Notes under the pieces: model-generated
The model's database searches: none
Told to the model about the DNA's origin: nothing
Seen by the model: only the letters and a program-made list of their open reading frames with translations
Shown here: piece after piece, positions 1 through 6,665 of the stretch
How positions within the stretch are numbered: the stretch's first letter is position 1
Layout of the letters: each line of letters opens with the position of its first letter
Program-made: the position numbers and the translations under genes
Assembly (NCBI RefSeq): GCF_003967535.1
Contig: NZ_BIFR01000002.1
Location: forward strand, 744,001 to 808,000
From: Tengunoibacter tsumagoiensis
GTDB lineage: Bacteria; Chloroflexota; Ktedonobacteria; Ktedonobacterales; Ktedonobacteraceae
Reading direction: 5' to 3'
DNA: 64,000 bases

Positions 1-30
1 ATCATTTTATTTGAGGGAAGACGAAAGAAA

Positions 31-67
31 GCCAGGAACCCTCAGTGTGATCTGAGAGGTTCCTGGC
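31..67 (-). terminator. Rho-independent-type hairpin after the transglycosylase gene
   Basis: Arms at 31-45 and 52-67 pair over 15 bp with one bulged base and a 6-nt loop. Read on the minus strand the hairpin is followed by a T-rich run, and it lies 34 bp past the stop of the minus-strand gene that ends at 101. Confidence 0.75.
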
Positions 68-100
68 CAGAGGTTGTCTGTTTGCAGCTCTGTGGGCGAA

Positions 101-691
101 TTAGCCCATAATCGTGTGGACGTAGTGCTGGGTCTCACCGGGTGTATAGGCGAGCCAGTTGGCACCACCGGCTCGTACGGCAGCATTCACATTGCCAGGG
201 CCAGCATTATACGCGGCCAGCGCCTTGGCATAATCACCACCATACATGCGACTGAGATCAGCCATATGGCGAGCGGCACCATCCAGGGCCGAATTGGGAT
301 CGTAAGGATTGACGCCCAGGGCCGCAGCCGTTCCGGGCATAAACTGTGCAATCCCGATTGCACCAACGGAGGAGCGGGCATTGGGATTAAAGCCACTCTC
401 TTGCTGAATCTGACGGACAAAGAGATCCGGGCTAATGCCATGGCGAACAGCGGCGGCGCGAGCCACGCTCTCATACGAACTGTTAGCAGCCACTGATGCA
501 GTCTGTACCTGGATAGTCTGAGACGCGGTTGCGGGGGCAGACGGAGTCGATGGGGTTGCGAAGAAGGTCTGGAATCCCATGAAACCGGTCAGAGCAAGAC
601 CGGCAACGGAACCAGCCAGCACAGCACTCCAGCCAGCGGCTTTCTTCTGGGTCGCAGGACGGTGGTTGTGCAGGGTGGTTGGAGTTATCAT
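101..691 (-). CDS. Secreted or membrane-anchored lytic transglycosylase (SLT domain)
   Basis: Likely cleaves peptidoglycan glycan strands outside the membrane, releasing 1,6-anhydromuropeptides. About residues 15-45 form a hydrophobic anchor or signal segment, followed by a Ser/Thr/Ala/Pro-rich linker and then a Slt/MltE-type domain of about 110 residues. The catalytic glutamate sits in QQESGFNPNARS, followed by GAIGIAQFMPGTA and the AYNAGPGNV motif, all hallmarks of family 1 transglycosylases. The frame extends upstream to 754, but the Met at 691 has an AAAGG-like site and gives a sensible signal peptide, so it is preferred. The gene stands alone, with its own terminator at 31-67. Function is firm; the exact start is less so. 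Confidence 0.9.
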   Translation of the reverse strand: MITPTTLHNHRPATQKKAAGWSAVLAGSVAGLALTGFMGFQTFFATPSTPSAPATASQTIQVQTASVAANSSYESVARAAAVRHGISPDLFVRQIQQESGFNPNARSSVGAIGIAQFMPGTAAALGVNPYDPNSALDGAARHMADLSRMYGGDYAKALAAYNAGPGNVNAAVRAGGANWLAYTPGETQHYVHTIMG

Positions 692-911
692 GTTCAGCAA
701 ATTACCTTTCGTATCGGCTATCGCGGAAAGAACACACTGTGTGTTCTCGTCCATATATCAGGTGTCGCAACACCGTGTTTTCAACAAGTTGTTTTCTTCA
801 ACACCCACAGTATAGAAGCCCAGCCTCACGATGGCCTAACATTCTCAGCCAGATTTCTTGCAGAGACCTCACGAAGCTCATTGCCGGGCTTATAATGGAT
901 GTCTTCATCGC

Positions 912-943
912 TTGACCTTCCCCCTGCTGGAAGGTTTTATACT
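912..943 (+). promoter_or_regulatory. MerR-type promoter/operator with overlong spacer
   Basis: A TTGACC -35 element (912-917) and a TATACT -10 (938-943) are separated by about 20 bp. The spacer holds the dyad ACCTTCC/GGAAGGT (915-921 and 929-935). A dyad inside a 19-20 bp spacer is the classical MerR-family arrangement, where the regulator untwists DNA to activate. It lies 38 bp before the merR-like start codon, so autoregulation of the whole exporter operon is likely. Confidence 0.8.
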
Positions 944-981
944 CTGTAGCAACGAGTAGCAATGAAAGGAATAAGCGTATA

Positions 982-1830
982 ATGAGAGAACTCCTCCAGA
1001 TTGGCGAAGTTGCGCGGCTGATCGGAGCCTCGACGAAAACCATCCGTTATTATCATGAAATCGGTCTGCTCCCCGAACCAGAGCGCACAGAGAGCGGGTA
1101 TCGCCTCTATACCGCTCAGCATCTCCTGCGTTTACAGCGCATTCGTCGCCTGCGTGCCCTGGGACTTTCACTCGAACGTATCCGCGCGATTCTCGATGAA
1201 GCTCCGGAGAACAATGAGAGTACGTTGCGCGCTGCCCTGCATGCCCTGGTGGAGGAAACTTCGGCGCAAATATTGGAGCTAGAAGAGCGCCGTAGCTTCC
1301 TGCAACAGCTTCTGGCTCGCGACGAACTTGAACCTGCGGATAAGGACGCGTATCTGCTTCTCTCACCGGAACTCAAAGCACAACTTGCTCCCCAGTTTGA
1401 AAGTATGAGTACCGAGTATCTGGCATGGGGACAGAGAATGGATGCTATGCTTGGAGCATTCCATTGGCCTGATACGACCAGAACATATCTTCAGGCGCAG
1501 ATGCAATATGTAGCTGATCACGCGGAAGAGTATCGCACCCTGTTTGCGCTGGAAGAGCGTTTCGCCGCGCTGGCCAGTCTGGCGGAAGATGATCCAGACG
1601 TTGAACGTCTGGCAGATGAGTATGTCCAGAGCCAGGAGATGGCGTTGCTCTATCAACAATTGGCAAACTTCGACATGGGCGAGGAGAAGCCATTCTCCAG
1701 CGCACTTGGTGGCTTGATGTCCAGTATAGCTTCGCCCGCGCAACAGCGCTTCTTTGCATTGCTCAGCCAGAAAATCTCTTCCCGGCGTGCGGATACCTTG
1801 TCCACTTCAACAATTGAACAGGAGCAGTAG
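982..1830 (+). CDS. MerR-family transcriptional regulator
   Basis: One-component regulator, first gene of a three-gene exporter operon. Residues 1-75 form the MerR winged helix (LQIGEVARLIGASTKTIRYY, then GYRLY), followed by a dimerisation coiled coil at about 80-120 and an all-alpha C-terminal effector domain to residue 282. That is much longer than metal sensors of about 140 residues. No cysteine is present anywhere, which argues against thiol-metal sensing and for a drug or small-molecule ligand as in TipA/BmrR-like proteins. The next gene starts 2 nt after the stop. Control is probably through the operator at 912-943. The ligand is unknown. Confidence 0.92.
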   Translation: MRELLQIGEVARLIGASTKTIRYYHEIGLLPEPERTESGYRLYTAQHLLRLQRIRRLRALGLSLERIRAILDEAPENNESTLRAALHALVEETSAQILELEERRSFLQQLLARDELEPADKDAYLLLSPELKAQLAPQFESMSTEYLAWGQRMDAMLGAFHWPDTTRTYLQAQMQYVADHAEEYRTLFALEERFAALASLAEDDPDVERLADEYVQSQEMALLYQQLANFDMGEEKPFSSALGGLMSSIASPAQQRFFALLSQKISSRRADTLSTSTIEQEQ

Positions 1831-1832
1831 CT

Positions 1833-3215
1833 ATGTCACGCCTTACGTCTACCAGCGCCTTTTCCTATGCCGCGCAGAAAGGTCCGTATCTCAGTATCTG
1901 GGGCGCATTCTTTTTCGTTTCCTTAAGCGAAGGGATGCTGGTCGTCTTGCTTATTTTGCGCTTTGTCCCCACAACTCTTCTGCAAACGCTGACCCTGCTG
2001 TTGATGGGTTGCTTTCTTATCAGCATGTTCGGCAAGTTGCTCTGTCCACTCTGGACGCACCATGGCCTCTCGACAACGGAGCTGGAGCTGCACTATGGTC
2101 TCGACATTCACGTCAAGGTACCTCGCTCACTCATTGTCTCTGCTCAGCCGGTACAGGAAAAGATGGGGCCATTCTCAATTCCCCGTTATCATGCGGCCAG
2201 GCAGCGCATCTCGCTCGCATTCGCTGAGCGCGGTCAGATATTGCTGTGCCTGAAGCACCCGGTTGCTCTGCGTCTGCGCGGGCGTGTTTGTCTGACCAAT
2301 CAGATCCTTATAAGCCTGGATGATCGCGAGGCCTTTCTGGCTGCGCTCGATCTTGCGCACACGCATCAAGAGGAGAGAGCTGTCCCCATTGAGCAGGCAC
2401 TCTCAACCTATGCTCGCACTGAGCCATCTGTCCAGTCTGTGCGGCGCGAACTCCCACTGATTGCAGACGACGCTCCAGTGGCTCTGCGTGCAGAGAACCT
2501 GACTCGGAGTTATGCGAGCTTTACTGCTGTTGACTCTCTCAATCTTGCGGTGCGTCAGGGCGAAATCTATGGCTTTCTGGGCCCCAACGGTGCTGGCAAA
2601 TCGACCACCATTAAAATGTTTGTTGGCCTGCTGAAACAGACTGCTGGCAGTGCCTGGGTGGCGGGCCATGATGTCTGGCGTGAGCCACTACAGTCGAAAA
2701 TGGCTCTGGGCTATGTGGCAGATCGGGCGTTGCTCTATAATCGTCTGAGCGGGCGCGAATTTCTGGCTTTTCTGGGGCAGCTTCGAGGTCTGCCACTCAA
2801 AGAAACGGAGCAAAAGATTGCCTCCCTGCTTGATCTACTCGAACTGACTGATGCGGCTGAGCGGCTCTGTGGCTCCTATTCCTTTGGGATGAAACGCAAA
2901 CTGTCCCTCGCTGGTGCGCTCTTGCACGAGCCGAAGGTGTTGATTCTCGATGAGCCGCTCAACGGGCTTGATCCTCGTAGCGCGCGTCGATTGAAAGACC
3001 TGTTCATGGAACTTGCGGCTGGCGGCACGACCATCTTTCTTTCTACGCACGACCTGACGACCGCCGAAGAGATCTGCCAGCGCATTGGCATCCTGCACCG
3101 GGGACATCTGCTGGCTGAGGGCAGTCCCGCTGTCCTGCGCGACCTGGCCTCAGCGAGGGATCTGGAAAGCGTTTTTCTGAGTTTGACCGCCCAATCTCAG
3201 GAGGTGCTTCTGTGA
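1833..3215 (+). CDS. ABC transporter ATP-binding protein with N-terminal membrane domain
   Basis: Energises an exporter together with the downstream permease. Residues 1-75 contain two hydrophobic segments, and residues 80-185 form a soluble domain I cannot name that resembles bacterial PH-like modules. Residues 215-450 are a canonical ABC ATPase: Walker A GPNGAGKST, a degenerate signature SYSFGMKRKLS, Walker B VLILDEP and switch STHD. Most ATPases of this DrrA/CcmA-like group are about 300 residues with no membrane part, so the N-terminal fusion is unusual. An AGGAG site precedes the ATG, and the stop overlaps the permease GTG by 4 bp, so translation is probably coupled. Confidence 0.9.
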   Translation: MSRLTSTSAFSYAAQKGPYLSIWGAFFFVSLSEGMLVVLLILRFVPTTLLQTLTLLLMGCFLISMFGKLLCPLWTHHGLSTTELELHYGLDIHVKVPRSLIVSAQPVQEKMGPFSIPRYHAARQRISLAFAERGQILLCLKHPVALRLRGRVCLTNQILISLDDREAFLAALDLAHTHQEERAVPIEQALSTYARTEPSVQSVRRELPLIADDAPVALRAENLTRSYASFTAVDSLNLAVRQGEIYGFLGPNGAGKSTTIKMFVGLLKQTAGSAWVAGHDVWREPLQSKMALGYVADRALLYNRLSGREFLAFLGQLRGLPLKETEQKIASLLDLLELTDAAERLCGSYSFGMKRKLSLAGALLHEPKVLILDEPLNGLDPRSARRLKDLFMELAAGGTTIFLSTHDLTTAEEICQRIGILHRGHLLAEGSPAVLRDLASARDLESVFLSLTAQSQEVLL

Positions 3216-4777
3216 ATCCTATACAGGCCATTTTGCGTGCGTCCTTACAATCCACAAGCAATGGACTGCGTTTTGACGCACGTCTGCGCGTTGGCACACT
3301 ATTTGCTCTGCTGATCCAGCTTCTCCTGGCGGCCTGGGCGTTGAGCCATCTCATTTCTGCATGGACTCAATGGAAAGCATTAGATGGCATGGCTATGAGT
3401 GCTCACCTCTGGCTGACATGTTTGCTGGCCTGGAGCATGATTGTCCTCTTTGCCGTCCTCACGACAGTAGTGCATGGCCTTGGTAGTGATGAAGCTCTGC
3501 TGCTGGCGATCCAGCCGTTTGAGCCAGCCACGCGCTTTCGCGCACTCTATAGTCTGGTGCTCTGGCGTGGTGTGGGAAACTGGCTGCTCTCTGAAGCCCT
3601 GCTTCTTGGCATTGCTCTGAGCCTGACGCTTGGTTGGGCTGCTCTCCCCTGGTTGCTGCTTCTGGTTCTGGGTGCGCTCTGCGTGGCATGGTTGAGTATA
3701 TTTCTGACACTCCTGGCCATACACTGTATCCTGCCGTATACTGGTCGTGTGCTGCTCTACAGTCTGTTCTGTGCTATGGGCCTGGGATTACTCCTTCTCC
3801 TGGTGCACTCTCTGCATTGGGATGCAGTGTGGGCACACAAAATGAGCAGGGGGAGTGCGCTCCTCTTTGCACAGTTTTCAGCGCTTGCAACTGTACCTCT
3901 CGCCTGCCCTATCAGTGATTGTCTTCTTGTGCTTTGCCTGCTCCTGGCCTGGTTTCCCCTGGCTCGCCGCACTGGTCTGCTCTATCTTGCAACCTTGCAA
4001 GGGCAGCAGGGACGCGATAGCTCCCCTCGTGCCGTTGTCCGGCCGGGGTCTGGAATGCTGCTGACCCTGCTCAAACGCCGCCGCACACTTCTCGGGGCAC
4101 TCCTTTTTAAGGGAGTTCTTCAGCAGAGTCGTCATCTTTTTGCCTGGCTGCGTCTGCTGGTGCTGGTCGTATTGTTAGCACTCTTCCCACTTGTACGTCC
4201 ATCGCTGGCCTCGCTCCCTCTGAGCGACACCCTGGAGGTCACTTTTTATGCCGCCTGCATGGCCTTTCTGGCACTGTTCGAGTACATGCCCTACGCGATT
4301 GGTGGCGAGGGAGCGCGTCTCACACTCTACCTGACCGCGCCGCTTGCACCTGCGACATTTTTACGTGTACGTCTCTGCTCATACCTGCTGCCTACGCTCC
4401 TGATCGGCTGGCTCTGTGCGCATCTCCTGGGTCTCTGGACTGGCCTCAATTTACTCGCGCTCTCCCAGGCATTGGCGCTACTCAGTCTGCTTCTCACTGG
4501 CTATGCCACTTTGACCGTTCTCGGGAGCGCACTGGACGCGGATCTCACTCAGTTCGTTGAAGACAATCTGCAAACGCTGATGCTGGAGGAGATGCCTATC
4601 ACACCCCGTCGCTTGCAATTGCTCAGTCTGACCATCCTGCTGTTCGGAGTCATGCTCCTCCTCTGCTGGAAACTCCCCATGCCAGGCGCCCTCCTTGCTC
4701 TGGTCGCACTGGATGCGTTGCTACTGGTGATTGGTGAGCGGCTTGCTAGAGCTCAACTTGCGCGTTTGCTGCGATAA
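3212..4777 (+). CDS. ABC transporter permease, large multi-span
   Basis: Membrane partner of the ATPase just upstream. The 521-residue product is very hydrophobic, with about 10-12 Leu-rich transmembrane segments along its whole length, interrupted by a cytosolic loop near residues 260-300. I see no residue motif that identifies a substrate; it looks like the putative ABC exporter permeases of Gram-positive and Chloroflexota genomes. The GTG start is supported by the GGAGG-type site in the upstream gene and the GTGA stop/start overlap. With the MerR regulator this suggests inducible efflux of a toxic or signalling compound. Substrate unknown. Confidence 0.82.
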   Translation: MNPIQAILRASLQSTSNGLRFDARLRVGTLFALLIQLLLAAWALSHLISAWTQWKALDGMAMSAHLWLTCLLAWSMIVLFAVLTTVVHGLGSDEALLLAIQPFEPATRFRALYSLVLWRGVGNWLLSEALLLGIALSLTLGWAALPWLLLLVLGALCVAWLSIFLTLLAIHCILPYTGRVLLYSLFCAMGLGLLLLLVHSLHWDAVWAHKMSRGSALLFAQFSALATVPLACPISDCLLVLCLLLAWFPLARRTGLLYLATLQGQQGRDSSPRAVVRPGSGMLLTLLKRRRTLLGALLFKGVLQQSRHLFAWLRLLVLVVLLALFPLVRPSLASLPLSDTLEVTFYAACMAFLALFEYMPYAIGGEGARLTLYLTAPLAPATFLRVRLCSYLLPTLLIGWLCAHLLGLWTGLNLLALSQALALLSLLLTGYATLTVLGSALDADLTQFVEDNLQTLMLEEMPITPRRLQLLSLTILLFGVMLLLCWKLPMPGALLALVALDALLLVIGERLARAQLARLLR

Positions 4778-4803
4778 GCGGCCTCCCAGTCTTTTGCCTA
4801 TAG

Positions 4804-5322
4804 TTATGCTTTAGGAGGAGTGATCTCGTGATCTCGAAAGAAAGGACGCCAGGGTCCACAGTCAAGCATAAAAGGTTGCATAAGTGCTCGCTCTGCTTGA
4901 ACCGTATGCATGAGATCGTGAGCGGCCCATGTATGAAGCATCTCCACAAGCGTAACTGTGCCCAGCTGAGGATGTTGTACGCTCCGTTTCAGGTCATCAT
5001 TCTGTAGATGTTGTAGCATATCGAGGCTATCCTGGCGATATGCTACAAAGGCTGTCACCAGCTCTTCAGGAGTCTGCGAGGCAAGATCCGAATGCGGCTG
5101 CTCTGGATCAAACGCCACAAAATCCTCACCTGCTAAGAAGGCCTGGACGCGAACAGGATAGAGAAAGCGTTCTGCTTCCAGCAAATGGTGTAAGCACTGA
5201 AGCGCCGACCATTCTCCTGTCGCTGGCTGGCGGCTGAGAAGATCAAGAGGTAGAGAACGCACGAGTTGCTGCCATCGTTCAGGAGTCGTAGAGAGAATAG
5301 CCTGTATATGTGTTAATGACAT
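4804..5322 (-). CDS. DinB family protein
   Basis: Four-helix-bundle DinB/YfiT-type protein of about 172 residues. Members often bind a divalent metal through three histidines and some are thiol-dependent S-transferases. Visible metal-ligand candidates are the His residues of LQCLHHLLEAE (helix 2) and the HTWAAHDLMH stretch near residue 145. It follows another DinB gene on the same strand with 28 bp between stop and start, so they are likely co-transcribed. The frame opens at 5376, overlapping the upstream gene; the Met at 5322 starts where the family homology starts and is preferred, although no strong Shine-Dalgarno is seen. Confidence 0.8.
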   Translation of the reverse strand: MSLTHIQAILSTTPERWQQLVRSLPLDLLSRQPATGEWSALQCLHHLLEAERFLYPVRVQAFLAGEDFVAFDPEQPHSDLASQTPEELVTAFVAYRQDSLDMLQHLQNDDLKRSVQHPQLGTVTLVEMLHTWAAHDLMHTVQAERALMQPFMLDCGPWRPFFRDHEITPPKA

Positions 5323-5350
5323 AGATAATGAAACATGCCTTTCTATTTCT

Positions 5351-5848
5351 TTAGAGATCCAGAGCTTGCAGACCATGGAGGCCGAGCGTTAGAGAGACCT
5401 CACCTCCGTGGTGGAGATCATGTTCAATGAGATGCCAGATGATCCATTGGCGGGTAAATAATGCAGGCTCGTCGCCGGGATCATTTTCGTAACTCTGCAG
5501 CATCTCCTCAGGCGTCCAGCTTGCCAGCGCTTCCTGCATGACGCGCCAGCTAGTCTCCAATCCAAAGACCAGCTCTGCAGCATCCCGCTCTGGAGCCCCC
5601 TTGCTATCCCAACGTCCCAGACTGGCAAACTCCTCGTCACCTACTCCTATCATATCGTGAAACCATCGTGCGCGCCCCCCAATCATATGGCGCACAATAG
5701 TGCTGATCGAACGTAGCCCTGGCGCGACACTTAGCGTCAGTTGCTCGGTAGTCAGTGGGGCAATAGCCTTCGTTAAGAGCGTCTGGTAGTCAGACCAACC
5801 TTTATAAAAGACTGCAAGCGTCGATGGATCTTCAGTCATAGTATCCAA
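5351..5848 (-). CDS. DinB family protein (DUF664-like)
   Basis: A 165-residue DinB-superfamily protein. The family pattern is visible: TIVRHMIGGRARWFHDMI in helix 2 and WHLIEHDLHHGGEVSLTLG near the C-terminus, supplying the expected three histidines for metal binding. It is the first gene of a leftward pair with a second, diverged DinB protein. Actinobacterial and Chloroflexota genomes carry many such proteins, often near antibiotic or stress genes; the substrate cannot be inferred from sequence. A hairpin at 5966-6008 insulates it from the relic upstream. Confidence 0.85.
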   Translation of the reverse strand: MDTMTEDPSTLAVFYKGWSDYQTLLTKAIAPLTTEQLTLSVAPGLRSISTIVRHMIGGRARWFHDMIGVGDEEFASLGRWDSKGAPERDAAELVFGLETSWRVMQEALASWTPEEMLQSYENDPGDEPALFTRQWIIWHLIEHDLHHGGEVSLTLGLHGLQALDL

Positions 5849-5965
5849 CCGTTTCTCTTAGAATAGCCCTAAAAAAAGTATCTTTTTACTTTATACCATT
5901 TAGAACGCTATCCAGTCTAGCCAGAACCATTAAGAATTGTCAGGGCCCGCTCTCAACATATGAAT

Positions 5966-6008
5966 ACGCTTCATCTCTGCCCAGCACGCGAGGGCAGAGA
6001 TGAAGCGT
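5966..6008 (-). terminator. Perfect 17-bp hairpin, probable terminator
   Basis: Arms 5966-5982 and 5992-6008 are perfectly complementary around a 9-nt loop. There is no T-run on either side. The site lies between the DinB gene and the SnoaL-like relic, both on the minus strand, so it fits a terminator for the relic or an insulator upstream of the DinB pair. Confidence 0.6.
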
Positions 6009-6101
6009 TAGGAGCCATCGGTGAGGGAGATCTGCAACAAATATGCCTGATCTGGTTGTGTTTCTTGATGAAGAACAACTCAGCTCCACAGACGGACCTT
6101 T

Positions 6102-6329
6102 TTAGTGACCAGTTTGAGTGCTGAGTGGAGGAAGAGCTCCGAGTTGGCGGAGAAGGCCAAAGAAATCCTCCAGATGCCAGGTATACACGATAACTCCCTG
6201 TTCGATGCGGTGGAAGTCGCAGGTCCGCATTGTAATAGAGCGGCCGGTCGGTGGAACCCCGAAGAAAATATTCTGATTTATTCCCGATTTTGCAACAACT
6301 TTACCTCCTGGTACTCGAAGCATTGACAA
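6102..6329 (-). pseudogene. Truncated SnoaL-like ester cyclase/NTF2-fold relic
   Basis: The 73-75 residue product matches only the C-terminal half of SnoaL-like ester cyclases: a FFGVPPTGRSITMR segment, then FHRIEQGVIVYTW, then LLRQLGALP at the end. Intact members are about 135-145 residues with an N-terminal helical half. That half is absent here: an in-frame stop lies at 6342-6344, immediately upstream of a TTG/ATG pair. I read it as a 5'-truncated pseudogene. A short independently translated protein is possible but would lack half of the cone fold. Confidence 0.65.
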
Positions 6330-6665
6330 GAAACTGGTTTCTCATTATACTTTAGGCAAGATAGAGATTGTATTCAACTAAAACACGTGTATTTTTTTTA
6401 ATCCGGTAAAACGGTACACCCACTTTTAGTAGCGACTAGAAGGATGAATCGATATTCTCTCGATGATTTGTAGAAGGTGATACATGGTTTGACAGAGAGA
6501 AAATCGATAAGGGTGCTGGTCTGACTTCAAGGTTGTCGTCAGGCTTACTTTGCCGTGCATTACGGACATGATTACGTCTACACGACCAGACGTAAGTACA
6601 TGCTGTTTACAAGCAAGGCTCTATCGAAGACAATGTTGTGTTTGATGATCAAAGGAGTCACACTG
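6330..6665. promoter_or_regulatory. Upstream region of the glucanase gene with a long inverted repeat
   Basis: No gene is seen. A 14-bp inverted repeat (6448-6461 against 6495-6508, 13 of 14 matching, core ATCGAT) spans 61 bp and lies about 160 bp upstream of the glucanase start. It may be a regulator site. A TTGACA hexamer occurs at 6489-6494 but no convincing -10 at the right distance. Confidence 0.4.
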
